From JAIRTY01 sp050257395 (GTDB lineage: Bacteria > Actinomycetota > Actinomycetes > Streptosporangiales > Streptosporangiaceae), in contig JBLMWU010000267.1 of NCBI GenBank assembly GCA_050257395.1, positions 1 to 17,167 of the forward strand: a stretch of DNA of 17,167 bases. Direction: 5' to 3'. Below are positions 5,758 to 12,879 of this stretch, piece after piece. Under the pieces are notes generated by a model. That model saw only the letters and a list, made by a program, of their open reading frames with translations, ran no database searches and had not been told where the DNA came from. Every line of letters begins with the position of its first letter. Position 1 is the stretch's first letter. A program made the translations under genes and the position numbers.

Positions 5758-7892
5758 GCCGCAGCGACCCCGTCGTGACCCCGGACGAAGAGGTCACCGG
5801 TCCCATCCCGGCGGCCGCCGGGCCGGGACCGGGCAGCGCCCTGGCGGTGGCAGCGCTCAGTGCCCTCTTCGCCGCCTCGCTGCTGCTGCTGGCGGCCGGC
5901 TACGCGGCGGGCGCCGGCCCGGTCCGGCTGGCCGGTGTCTTCGGCGCGCTGTTTTTCGGGGTGGGCACCGCCCCGCTGCAGCTGTCCCGCGGCCCCAGCC
6001 TGTCCGTCCGGCTCGGCGTCGCCGGTGTCACCGGCCTGTCCGTCCTCACCCTGGTGGGCAGCGCGATGGTGCTGGCGCCGGTCTGGCTGCCGCTGCCCGC
6101 CACGCTGATCATCGGCCTGGCCGCCGTGGTGGTGCACCTGCAGGCGATCCGCGAGGTGCTGCCGCAACTGCGCCGCCCCGGCGCCCTGCAGCCGCTGCGG
6201 ACCGGGCTGGGCACGGTCACCCCCTCACTCGTCTGCACCGTCACCGGCACCATCCTGTGGCTCGGCACGCTGCTCCAGACCAGCCGCATCACCCCCGGCA
6301 CCTGGGGGTTCCTGCCGCACGTGTCGCTGCTGTGGTACGCCGGCCTGGCCCTGGTGCTGACCGGGGTCGTGCTGGCCTTCCGCGCCAGCGAGGCGCACGG
6401 GCTGGCGGGCCTGGTGTCGCTCGTGTCCGCCCTCACCCTCACGCCCGCCATGGTGTACGGCATGCCGAGGGCGCAGACCGCGGCCCAGCACGTCGATCTC
6501 GTGCAGCTGATCCTGCAGCAGCACTTCCTGGACCGGGGCGTCAACATCTATGAGGCGTACTCGGGATTCTTCTCCGGGATCGCCTGGGTGTGCGCGGCCG
6601 CCGGCGTGCACAACCCGCTCGGCCTGGCCACCTACTGGCCCTTCGTCATCGGGCTGATCGGCCTGGCGGAGCTGCGTTTCTTCTTCGGCCGGTTCGCCCG
6701 CTCCGGCTTCCAGATCCTGGCCGCCATGACCCTGGCCGTGCTCGTCACCGCGATGGGAACCGACTACTTCTCCCCGCAGTCCGTGGGCTACGTGCTGGGC
6801 CTGGGCATCTTCGGGCTGGCACTCGGCCGCGACCGGGCTGAGATCGGCGGCCGCCTGCGGGCCGGGCTGCTGGTGCTGGCCGGCTGCGCGCTGGCCGTCA
6901 CCCACCAGCTGAGCCCGTTCATCGTGGGCGGGGTGCTCATCGTGCTGGTGCTGTTCCGGGTGCTCCGGCCCTGGTGGGTGCCGGCCGCCTGCCTGGCGCC
7001 GGCCGCGCTGTGGGCCCTGCTCAACCGGCCGGTGCTGACCGGCTTCCTGTCGCTGCACGACATCGGCAACCTGTCGAACTTCCTGCCCCCGCCGGCGGTG
7101 TCCGCGCCCGGCCTGGAGCGGCTGCCGATCGTCGCCGAGACGTCCTACGCGCTGCTGCTGGGGATTGCCGTGCTCATCGCCGCGGCCGGCGCCGGGCTGC
7201 TGCGCACGGTGCGCACCGCCTCCTCGTGGGCATACCTGATCAGCGCCGGGGTCGGGGTCTTCCTGCTGCTGGCCAACCCCTACGGCAACGAGGGGATCTT
7301 CCGGGCGGCGCTGTTCGGCATCCCCTGGCTGGCCGTGCTGGCCATGACGGCGATCGGGGACAGCCCGCCGTCCTGGGTGACCGGGGTGTCCTGGCTCGCC
7401 AGCCTGGGGCTGGCCGCGACGTTCCTGACCGCGACCTTCGGGCTGGACGACACCAACGTGATCCGCAGGTCCGACCTCAGCGTGCTGCAGGCCTACGAGC
7501 GGCACGCCCCGGCCAGCAGCTACCTGCTCGACCTCTCCTACGGCGACATCCCCACCAGCGTCACCGTCCCCGCGCTGGCGAACAACTTCGAATGGACCGA
7601 CGTGGTGACGCACGCTGACGTGCGGCTCGGCGGGCCCACCCCCGCGGACGCCGCCGCCCTGGCGCACCGCTACTTCCGCTACGCGGCGGACAACGGCGGC
7701 AGCCGGCCCACGCAGCTGTACGCGCTGTGGTCACCGGCCTCGGCCCGGTACGCGATCGACTACGGGCTCGAGACCCCCGCCCAGACCCGCCGCTGGCCGC
7801 GGCTGCTCGCGGCCAGCCCGGACTGGCGGCTCGTCGCCCACCAGGGCGGCACGTACCTGTTCCGCGCGGTCATCCGCCCCGCGGGACGGTAG
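5754..7892 (+). CDS. Large polytopic membrane protein, possibly GT-C-like transferase
   Basis: This is a 712-residue integral membrane protein. After a charged cytoplasmic tail of about 28 residues, hydrophobic segments alternate with short loops to about residue 560; I estimate 14-16 membrane spans. A more polar stretch near 240-275 contains HVDLVQLILQQHFLDRG and VNIYEAYSGFF, and another conserved-looking loop reads MGTDYFSPQSVGYVLGLG, followed by VTHQLSPF. The last ~145 residues (from about 567) form a soluble domain, predicted outside the cell, beginning SDLSVLQAYERHAP. This layout, many spans with a short acidic loop and an extracytoplasmic C-terminal domain, fits GT-C glycosyltransferases that use lipid-linked sugars, but I see no decisive DxD signature. 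A polymerase or other envelope role is possible. It is the only obvious membrane component in the window and so a candidate for polymerising or moving the glycan. It has its own promoter and leader ORF. Confidence 0.7.
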   Translation: MSRSDPVVTPDEEVTGPIPAAAGPGPGSALAVAALSALFAASLLLLAAGYAAGAGPVRLAGVFGALFFGVGTAPLQLSRGPSLSVRLGVAGVTGLSVLTLVGSAMVLAPVWLPLPATLIIGLAAVVVHLQAIREVLPQLRRPGALQPLRTGLGTVTPSLVCTVTGTILWLGTLLQTSRITPGTWGFLPHVSLLWYAGLALVLTGVVLAFRASEAHGLAGLVSLVSALTLTPAMVYGMPRAQTAAQHVDLVQLILQQHFLDRGVNIYEAYSGFFSGIAWVCAAAGVHNPLGLATYWPFVIGLIGLAELRFFFGRFARSGFQILAAMTLAVLVTAMGTDYFSPQSVGYVLGLGIFGLALGRDRAEIGGRLRAGLLVLAGCALAVTHQLSPFIVGGVLIVLVLFRVLRPWWVPAACLAPAALWALLNRPVLTGFLSLHDIGNLSNFLPPPAVSAPGLERLPIVAETSYALLLGIAVLIAAAGAGLLRTVRTASSWAYLISAGVGVFLLLANPYGNEGIFRAALFGIPWLAVLAMTAIGDSPPSWVTGVSWLASLGLAATFLTATFGLDDTNVIRRSDLSVLQAYERHAPASSYLLDLSYGDIPTSVTVPALANNFEWTDVVTHADVRLGGPTPADAAALAHRYFRYAADNGGSRPTQLYALWSPASARYAIDYGLETPAQTRRWPRLLAASPDWRLVAHQGGTYLFRAVIRPAGR

Positions 7893-7914
7893 CCGCCAGC
7901 CAGGCCGGTGCCGC

Positions 7915-7935
7915 AGGCCCGGGGACCCCGGCCCT
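7915..7935. terminator. Bidirectional hairpin between convergent genes
   Basis: AGG-C-CCGGG (7915-7923) and CCCGG-C-CCT (7927-7935) pair around a GAC loop with one C-C mismatch. The hairpin lies between the membrane protein stop (7890-7892) and the stop of the minus-strand acyltransferase (7934-7936), slightly overlapping the latter. Convergent orientation and a palindrome at this place suggest a shared terminator read from both sides. No T-tract is present. Confidence 0.45.
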
Positions 7936-8518
7936 AGTGGCGGACCCAGCCGTCGGGGAGGTCGAGCTTCCTGATGACCCGGGCCGGTGACCCGGCGGCG
8001 AACGAGTACGGCGGGATGTCCCGCGACACCACGGAGTAGGCGCCGATCACGCACCCTTCGCCGATGGTCACCCCCGGCAGCACGGTCACGTGGTGCGGCA
8101 TCCAGACGTTGTCCTCGATGACCAGCGGGCCCTTGTAGCGGGCCGCGGAACCAGGCTCGATGTCGTGCCGGTCGTCGTCGAAGATCGTCGAGAACGCGCC
8201 GATGAGGACGCTGTTGCCGATCCTGATGTCATGCCAGGCCTCGAGCTGCACCCCGCTGGCGAGAGAGCAGTTGTTCCCCACCGTCAGCGAGGCGCCCGGC
8301 GCGACCCGGATCAGCACCCCGGCCAGGGGCGCCTCGATGTCGAACTTGCTGCCGAAGGACGCGGCGCCGTCAAGCCTGAAGCGGATCCTCCCCGAGAAGA
8401 CGGGAAAGGCGCCGAACCTGCCGGGCATGGTCAGCCTCGTGCGCAGGTAGCCGACCATGACCCGGCGGGCGAGCACCGGGTCCTCGTATGCCTGCTTCAG
8501 GCGCATGCCAATAGTCAT
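7934..8518 (-). CDS. Left-handed beta-helix (hexapeptide repeat) acyltransferase
   Basis: This 194-residue protein is dominated by imperfect hexapeptide repeats ([LIV]GxxxX), for example IRVAPGASLTVGNNCSLASG, IGNSVLIGAFSTI and VIEDNVWMPHHVTVLPGVTIGEGCVIGA, ending AAGSPARVIRKL. It belongs to the acyl-CoA-dependent acetyltransferase group that includes NodL, WbbJ and maltose O-acetyltransferase. The HDIE segment after FDDDRH and the VWMPHHV turn supply histidines in the usual catalytic region. It would O- or N-acetylate a sugar, opposing the two deacetylase-fold proteins. The start at 8518 (MTIGMRLKQ) has no good ribosome-binding site; a second ATG at 8506 is equally possible. It is the only gene on the minus strand and diverges from the ACP operon, with 306 nt between their starts. 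Confidence 0.88.
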   Translation of the reverse strand: MTIGMRLKQAYEDPVLARRVMVGYLRTRLTMPGRFGAFPVFSGRIRFRLDGAASFGSKFDIEAPLAGVLIRVAPGASLTVGNNCSLASGVQLEAWHDIRIGNSVLIGAFSTIFDDDRHDIEPGSAARYKGPLVIEDNVWMPHHVTVLPGVTIGEGCVIGAYSVVSRDIPPYSFAAGSPARVIRKLDLPDGWVRH

Positions 8519-8548
8519 CGCGGATCGGCTCTGTCCTTTGCCTCGGAG

Positions 8549-8570
8549 AGGAGCTGTAAACGGGGCTCCT
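8549..8570. promoter_or_regulatory. Inverted repeat, possible operator
   Basis: AGGAGC and GCTCCT are separated by TGTAAACGGG, giving a 22-bp dyad 31 bp upstream of the minus-strand acyltransferase start. The spacing of about one and a half helical turns suits a dimeric regulator, and the AT-rich centre is unusual for this DNA. No regulator gene lies in the window, so this is only a candidate. Confidence 0.25.
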
Positions 8571-8781
8571 TAGAGTCTCGCCGGGGCGGCGCCGCCTCCC
8601 CAGGGACTGAGGTCACCCGCCCTGAGCCGATCGTCCCCGTGCCCCCGGCCGGCAATGCCAGGGGAACGGCGCCAGCCGAGTGCCCGGTGTGACGCAGGGG
8701 AAATGTCCGCAATCGGGTGTGTACGTTCGGGCGGCCGGCCAGTGACCAATGTCCCTGTGCCACCCCGGTGGCGGCCGCATA

Positions 8782-8820
8782 CCCCTGGTTAATGGCTGTG
8801 TTTTCAGCCAGGGGAGGAGG
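8782..8820 (+). promoter_or_regulatory. Ribosome-binding site of the ACP operon with overlapping hairpin
   Basis: GGGGAGGAGG at 8811-8820 is the strongest Shine-Dalgarno run in the window and lies four bases before the GTG at 8825, which fixes that start. CCCCTGG at 8782-8788 is exactly complementary to CCAGGGG at 8808-8814, so a hairpin can cover the first part of the site. Inside it, GGCTG (8794-8798) and CAGCC (8805-8809) form a competing stem with a U-rich loop. The two folds share bases 8808-8809 and cannot coexist fully. Confidence 0.4.
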
Positions 8821-8824
8821 GGCC

Positions 8825-9505
8825 GTGCGACCTGCATGCGTGTGCCAGGGACTCGGGCTGCGGGAAGCGTTCCGGGAAGATCTGGACCGCTACGTCTTCG
8901 AGGCCCAGGACGAGCCGGGCGTGGCCGGCCGCGCCGTGCCGCTCCTGATAGGGCTGCTGGCGCGCGGGCTGTGGGCGACCACCGCCTACCGGGTGCGCCA
9001 TTACGCGCGCCACCGCCACGCGCCGCTGCTCGGGCTCGCCTCGTTCTTCGTTCACCGCCTTGTTCTCGCCCTCACCTCGATCGACATCGACGCCGGCGCG
9101 CACATCGGCCCCGGCCTGTGGATGCCGCACGGCGGATACGCCGTCATCGGCCCGGTCCGGATGGGCCGCAACTGCGAGATCTTCCAGGGCGTGACCTTAG
9201 GGGAGAGCGAGAGCACGCTCACCAGCCGCGCGTCCGCGCCCGCCGTGCCCGCGCTCGGGGACCGGGTGTGGGTCGGCCCGGGCGCGGTGATCGCCGGTGC
9301 GGTGACCGTCGGCGATGACGCCTCCATCGGGGCCAACAGCCTCGTGGTCCACGACGTCCCGCCGCGCGGGGTCGTGCTGGGCGTGCCCGCCCGTCTGGTG
9401 TCGCGGCGGGGCAGCTTCGGCGTGGTCACCTACCGCGGGATGAACAGCGACGCGGACCGGCAGGCCGCGCTGACAGTGGCCGGCGATGACGGCCCCGACC
9501 GATAG
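8825..9505 (+). CDS. CysE-like serine O-acetyltransferase family protein
   Basis: This 226-residue protein has the CysE layout: an N-terminal helical part (LREAFREDLDRYV), then a left-handed beta-helix starting at SIDIDAGAHIGPGL. The catalytic histidine region reads MPHGGYAVIG, the EIFQGVTLGE turn matches the CysE IxQGVTLG motif, and the end VVLGVPARLV is typical. True CysE makes O-acetylserine from serine and acetyl-CoA; homologues in polysaccharide clusters (EpsC/WcaB-like) acetylate sugars. Position at the head of a glycan/ACP operon, and the changed DHGxG loop (PHGGY), make a sugar or intermediate acetyltransferase about as likely as cysteine synthesis. I chose GTG 8825 because of GGGGAGGAGG at 8811-8820; an in-frame ATG at 8717 would add 36 unconserved residues. 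It is followed after 15 nt by the ACP gene. Confidence 0.85.
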   Translation: MRPACVCQGLGLREAFREDLDRYVFEAQDEPGVAGRAVPLLIGLLARGLWATTAYRVRHYARHRHAPLLGLASFFVHRLVLALTSIDIDAGAHIGPGLWMPHGGYAVIGPVRMGRNCEIFQGVTLGESESTLTSRASAPAVPALGDRVWVGPGAVIAGAVTVGDDASIGANSLVVHDVPPRGVVLGVPARLVSRRGSFGVVTYRGMNSDADRQAALTVAGDDGPDR

Positions 9506-9520
9506 GAACAGGCAGGGGAG

Positions 9521-9790
9521 ATGGAAGAGCAGATCCGGGCCGAGGTGACCGGGTTCATCGTCACGAACTACCTGTTCGGCGACGAATCCCGGATGCCGCG
9601 CGACGGCGACCAGCTGGTCGAGGAGGGCATCATCGACTCCACCGGGATCCTCGAGCTCATCGAGTTCCTGGAGTCGAACTTCGGCATCGAGGTGGCCGAG
9701 GCGGAGACGCTGCCGCAGAACCTGGGCAGCATCGCCAGCCTCACCCGCTTCGTGGTGAGCAAGCAGCCGGCCAGCGAGCCGGCCCGCTAG
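9521..9790 (+). CDS. Acyl carrier protein
   Basis: This 89-residue acidic protein has the four-helix carrier pattern. The phosphopantetheine attachment site is S40 in EEGIIDSTGILELIEFLE, followed by the recognition helix and the FGIEVAEAE turn seen in most ACPs. The DST replaces the usual DSL, a mild variant seen in stand-alone carriers. It would hold an acyl or aminoacyl chain as a thioester in the cytoplasm, loaded by the adjacent AMP-ligase and activated by the phosphopantetheinyl transferase at 12233. The ribosome-binding site is AGGAACAGG just after the previous stop. The ligase starts four bases after its stop, so the two are surely co-translated and probably partners. The carried acid is unknown. 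Confidence 0.93.
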   Translation: MEEQIRAEVTGFIVTNYLFGDESRMPRDGDQLVEEGIIDSTGILELIEFLESNFGIEVAEAETLPQNLGSIASLTRFVVSKQPASEPAR

Positions 9791-9794
9791 CGCC

Positions 9795-11291
9795 ATGGCG
9801 TACTGCCCGAACACGAGCGACTACCTGCTGGCCGGCGGGGCACCGGCGGACGTGGCCGTGGTGGACGCCGGCACCCCGTACACCTATGCGGAGCTGCGCG
9901 CCGCCGCCGCGAAGCTGGCCGGCGAGCTGGCGGCCCTGGGCCTGCCGCCCGGCTCACGGGTCGGCCTGCTGGGCCCCAACTCGCTGTTCTGGGTGGCCGC
10001 CTACCTGGCGGTGATGAAGCTCGGCCACGTGGCGGTGCCGTTCCCGGACAAGCTCACCGGCGAAGGCATCCGCCGCAACGCCGGCCTCGCCGGCTGCGCC
10101 GCGGCCTTCGCGGACCGGCGCTCGGCGCGCAGGTTCCCGGCGGTCTTCGGGGCGGGCGTGCCCGTCCTCACGCAGGAGGCACTCGGGCCGGGCCGTGCTC
10201 CGTACTGGCCGCCGGCCGCCCCGGCCGACGCCAGCGCGGACGCGGTGCTCATGTTCACCTCGGGCACGACCTCGGCGCCCAGGGCCGTCCGGGTGACGCA
10301 CCGCAACATCCAGGCCAACACCGACTCGATCATCGAGTACCTCGGGCTGCGCAGCGATGACCGGGTGCTGGTCATCCTCCCGTTCTTCTACTGCTACGGC
10401 GCCTCACTGCTGCACACGCACCTGCGCCGCGGGGGCCGGGTCGTGCTGTGCCCCTCCTTCGCGTTCCCGGAGACCGCCCTCGATCAGCTGGAACGGGAGG
10501 AATGCACCGTGCTGGCGGGCGTGCCGTCGTCGTTCCAGCTGTTGCTGCGGGCGAGCACGTTCGCGCAGCGCCCGCTGCCGTCGCTGCGGCTGATCCAGCA
10601 GGCGGGCGGGAAGCTGCCGCCGGTGCTCATCGGGGAACTGGCGGCGGCCAAGCCAGCGGCGCAGCTGTTCGTCATGTACGGACAGACGGAGGCCACGGCC
10701 CGGCTGTCCTACCTGCCGCCGGCCGACCTGGCCGCCAAGCGCGGCTCCATCGGCAAGGGCATCCCCGGCGTGCGGCTGCGGGTGCTGAACGAGCACGGCG
10801 ACCCCGTCGCGCCCGGGGAGCGCGGCGAGATCTACGCCACCGGCGCGAACATCTCCCCGGGCTACTACGCCGACCCGGGGGGATCGGCGGCGAAGTTCAC
10901 CCGGCACGGCCTGCGCACCGGGGACCTGGCCGTGGTGGACGACGAGGGCTACATCTTCATCGTCGACCGGCGGGACGACTTCATCAAATCGTGGGGCCAC
11001 CGGATCTCCAGCCAGGAGGTCGAGGACGCAGCCCTGCGGCTGGGCACGCTGGTCTCCGCCGCCGCGGTCGGCGTCCCCGACGAGGCGGCCGGGGAGGCGG
11101 TGGTGCTGTTCGCCACGGCCCGGGCCGGCGCCGGGGTCACCGCGGATGACGTCCTGGCCGCCTGCCGGCAGCACCTGCCCAGGCACATGGTGCCCCGCTC
11201 GGTGGTGCTGCTGGACACGCTGCCGCTCAACGCGAACGGCAAGATCGCCAAACCGCGGCTGCGTGAGCTGGCCGCGGGCGGCGGCCGGTGA
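9795..11291 (+). CDS. AMP-dependent acyl-activating ligase (ANL superfamily), likely acyl-ACP ligase
   Basis: This 498-residue enzyme has the core motifs of adenylate-forming acyl/aryl ligases. The phosphate loop is MFTSGTTSAPRAVRVTHRN at 153-171. It is altered, since the usual TSGTTGxPKG has S for G and R for the lysine. YGQTEA is at 295-300, TGDL at 375-378, and the hinge DRRDDFIKSWGHRIS at 391-405. The catalytic lysine is K483 in LNANGKIAK. It would adenylate a carboxylic acid and pass it to a thiol. The gene begins four bases after the ACP gene and has no ribosome-binding site of its own, which suggests coupled translation and that the ACP, rather than CoA, is the acceptor. NRPS-type A domains and fatty acyl-AMP ligases share these motifs, so the acid could be an amino, fatty or other small acid. 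Confidence 0.92.
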   Translation: MAYCPNTSDYLLAGGAPADVAVVDAGTPYTYAELRAAAAKLAGELAALGLPPGSRVGLLGPNSLFWVAAYLAVMKLGHVAVPFPDKLTGEGIRRNAGLAGCAAAFADRRSARRFPAVFGAGVPVLTQEALGPGRAPYWPPAAPADASADAVLMFTSGTTSAPRAVRVTHRNIQANTDSIIEYLGLRSDDRVLVILPFFYCYGASLLHTHLRRGGRVVLCPSFAFPETALDQLEREECTVLAGVPSSFQLLLRASTFAQRPLPSLRLIQQAGGKLPPVLIGELAAAKPAAQLFVMYGQTEATARLSYLPPADLAAKRGSIGKGIPGVRLRVLNEHGDPVAPGERGEIYATGANISPGYYADPGGSAAKFTRHGLRTGDLAVVDDEGYIFIVDRRDDFIKSWGHRISSQEVEDAALRLGTLVSAAAVGVPDEAAGEAVVLFATARAGAGVTADDVLAACRQHLPRHMVPRSVVLLDTLPLNANGKIAKPRLRELAAGGGR

Positions 11292-11335
11292 GGTGTGCGG
11301 GGACAGTGAACGAGTACGGGGGGAGATGACCGGCG

Positions 11336-12226
11336 ATGCTGAGCCGGATCCGGGGGAAGGCCAGGAGCCCGCTGGCCGCGGTGGCGGCCGTGGTGCTGGC
11401 GGGTGCCGCGCTGCTGAGCGTGACGGGGTGCGCCGCTGGCGCAGCGGGCACAGCGACCGGCAGGGAGAAGCACATGACAAGCCAGCCCAGGGCGGCCGCG
11501 ACCGCCAGCCTCACGGCCGACCTCGCCGCCGCGGCGCGGGCGAGGGTCTTCTTCGGCCACCAGTCGGTGGGGATGAACATCCTGGACGGCGTCCCCGGCG
11601 TCTACGCGGCGCACGGGATGCCCGCGCCGCTGATCGAGGAGGACGCCACCAGGCCGGGTGAGAGCGGCGGGTTCATCGACCACGTGTACATCGGCGAGAA
11701 CGAATACCCGGTGCTCAAGGTCAAGGACTTCGCCGCGGCGCTGCGCTCGGGCCTCGGCCAGCGGGTCAGCGTGGCGATGATGAAGTTCTGCTTCGTCGAC
11801 GTCACCAGCGGCACGGGCGTCAGCGCGCTGTTCCGCACCTACCAGGACACGATGACGGCCCTGCAGCGGGAGTTCCCGCAGGTCACGTTCGTCGCCGTCA
11901 CCGTGCCGCTGACCACCGAGCCCGGCCTGCTGTCCCGGGTGAAGAGCAAGCTCACCGGCAGCAGCGGGGCCGCCGCCGACAACGTGGCCCGGCAGCGGCT
12001 GAACGCGCTGATCCGCCAGCACTACACCGGCAGCCACCTGTTCGACCTGGCCGCGATCGAGTCCACCGCCCCGGACGGCACCCGCGTCACCGGCAGCTAT
12101 GACGGGCAGCGGTACTACGCGCTCTACGACGGCTACGCCTCCGACGAGGGGCACCTGAACGCCACCGGCGCCAGGATCGTCGCCACCGCCTGGCTGCAGG
12201 CCATCGCCCGGGCCGCCGGGAAGTAG
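11336..12226 (+). CDS. SGNH/GDSL-like lipoprotein, putative extracytoplasmic esterase or acyltransferase
   Basis: This 296-residue protein begins with a basic stretch and a hydrophobic segment ending in a lipobox, VTGC, with the lipidated Cys at position 32, so it is predicted to be a lipoprotein on the outer face of the membrane. After a ~30-residue linker, VFFGHQSVGMNI (71-82) resembles the nucleophile block with S77, and YASDEGHLNATG near the C-terminus gives D270 and H273 in the DxxH arrangement of SGNH hydrolases. Between them lies KFCFVDV, a possible second block. Such enzymes remove or transfer O-acyl groups on glycans. It is the only exported enzyme in the operon, so it may act on the finished product at the cell surface. 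The block I sequence GHQS departs from the usual GDS. The start at 11336 has GGGGGAG nine bases upstream. Confidence 0.75.
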   Translation: MLSRIRGKARSPLAAVAAVVLAGAALLSVTGCAAGAAGTATGREKHMTSQPRAAATASLTADLAAAARARVFFGHQSVGMNILDGVPGVYAAHGMPAPLIEEDATRPGESGGFIDHVYIGENEYPVLKVKDFAAALRSGLGQRVSVAMMKFCFVDVTSGTGVSALFRTYQDTMTALQREFPQVTFVAVTVPLTTEPGLLSRVKSKLTGSSGAAADNVARQRLNALIRQHYTGSHLFDLAAIESTAPDGTRVTGSYDGQRYYALYDGYASDEGHLNATGARIVATAWLQAIARAAGK

Positions 12227-12232
12227 CCGGCC

Positions 12233-12658
12233 GTGCCCGGGGGAGTGGGGACCGACATCGTGCCGGTCGCGCGGATCGCGGCGCTGATCGACGCCCGCGG
12301 GGCTGCGTTCCTGCGGCGGTGGTTCACCCCGCGGGAGATCAGCTACTGCACCGCCAAGGCGGTGCCCAGCCGCCACTTCGCGGCCCGCTTCGCCGCGAAG
12401 GAGGCCGTCGTCAAGGCGCTGCCGCTGGTGTGGGACGGACCGCTGCCGTGGCGGTCCATCGAGATCACCAACGGGCCGGGCGGCGCCCCGGCGGCCCGGC
12501 TGTCCGGCGCGTTCGGGCAGGCCGCGGCCAGGGCAGGGGCGGATGAGATCCGGGTGTCCCTGTCCCACTGCCGGGAGTACGCCACCGCCGTCGCCACCGT
12601 GGCATCCGCCGCCGCTGGCACCCGGCGCCGGCCCGCTGGCAGGGGGGCCGGCCGGTGA
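12233..12658 (+). CDS. acpS: Holo-ACP synthase (4'-phosphopantetheinyl transferase), AcpS type
   Basis: This 141-residue protein transfers phosphopantetheine from CoA to a serine of an acyl carrier protein. The signature motifs are GTDIVPVARI at 6-15, with the Mg-binding aspartate D8, and RFAAKEAVVKAL at 52-63, with E57. SLSHCREYA follows in the C-terminal strand. The last ~20 residues are Arg/Gly-rich and lie outside the domain. The GTG at 12233 follows the previous stop by six bases; a GTG at 12245 directly before GTDIV is possible but would leave no spacing for a ribosome-binding site. The gene overlaps the next by 4 bp. An actinomycete normally has its primary acpS elsewhere with fatty acid or cell wall genes, so this copy is probably dedicated to the ACP at 9521, though the window alone cannot exclude that it is the only one. 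Confidence 0.92.
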   Translation: MPGGVGTDIVPVARIAALIDARGAAFLRRWFTPREISYCTAKAVPSRHFAARFAAKEAVVKALPLVWDGPLPWRSIEITNGPGGAPAARLSGAFGQAAARAGADEIRVSLSHCREYATAVATVASAAAGTRRRPAGRGAGR

Positions 12659-12879
12659 ACCGCGACCTCCGCGAGCAGGTCCTGCAGGACTATGCCGCCC
12701 TGCGCCGGGCCGGCGCCGACCCGGAACTGGAGGCGGTGCGCGCCGCGATCCTGCTGGAGGACGTCTTCGGCGTCACGCTGCCGGACGGCGAGATCGACGC
12801 GGCCGTGCTGGCCGGCCCGGACGCCATGGCCGCCCTGCTGGACCGCCACCTGCCCGGCCGCCGCCTGCGGGGCTGCTGA
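12655..12879 (+). CDS. Small ACP-like protein without the phosphopantetheine serine
   Basis: This 74-residue acidic protein reads like the second half of an acyl carrier protein. AVRAAILLEDVFGVTLPDGEI (from residue 27) aligns naturally with the carrier pattern of recognition helix, FGVxLPD turn and third helix, and the end PDAMAALLDRHLPG fits helix IV. Where carriers have DSL, this protein has D22-P23-E24-L25, so there is no serine to modify. The first helix is also shorter than usual. If the resemblance is real it is a non-loadable carrier paralogue, perhaps a docking or regulatory subunit for the enzymes that follow. The start GTG 12655 overlaps the acpS stop, and its stop overlaps the asnB-like start (TGATG at 12877-12881), so it is held in the operon at fixed stoichiometry. 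The carrier assignment is from pattern only. Confidence 0.72.
   Translation: MNRDLREQVLQDYAALRRAGADPELEAVRAAILLEDVFGVTLPDGEIDAAVLAGPDAMAALLDRHLPGRRLRGC

Larger units (their letters stand above)
8519..8824. promoter_or_regulatory. Divergent intergenic region between the acyltransferase and the ACP operon
   Basis: No gene is supportable in these 306 bases; the open frames crossing it lack ribosome-binding sites and family features. It should hold promoters for both directions, but no clean -35/-10 pair is visible. Structures present are the inverted repeat AGGAGC (8549-8554)/GCTCCT (8565-8570) with a ten-base spacer; a weaker hairpin CCCCCGGC (8642-8649)/GCCAGGGG (8657-8664) with one mismatch; two copies of AATGTCC (8702-8708 and 8748-8754); and the hairpin overlapping the ribosome-binding site, listed separately. 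It is less GC-rich around 8540-8580 and 8780-8805 than the coding DNA. Confidence 0.5.

Noticed and set aside
8663..8690. GGAAC followed by CGGTGT as an ECF sigma promoter
   Set aside because: The spacing and the -10 part do not fit a GGAAC-N16/17-CGTC type pattern well; a five-base match alone is not enough in this DNA.
8090..8692. Plus-strand open frame over the minus-strand acyltransferase and the divergent gap
   Set aside because: It is antisense to a clear hexapeptide-repeat gene, shows no motif and runs through the likely promoter region.
8717..8824. Upstream ATG start for the CysE-like gene
   Set aside because: It adds 36 residues with no family likeness and has no ribosome-binding site, while GTG 8825 has the strongest site in the window.
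12543..12878. Extended N-terminus of the AsnB-like protein
   Set aside because: A class II amidotransferase needs Cys directly after the initiator Met, which is met only by the ATG at 12879; the upstream frame overlaps acpS and the ACP-like gene.
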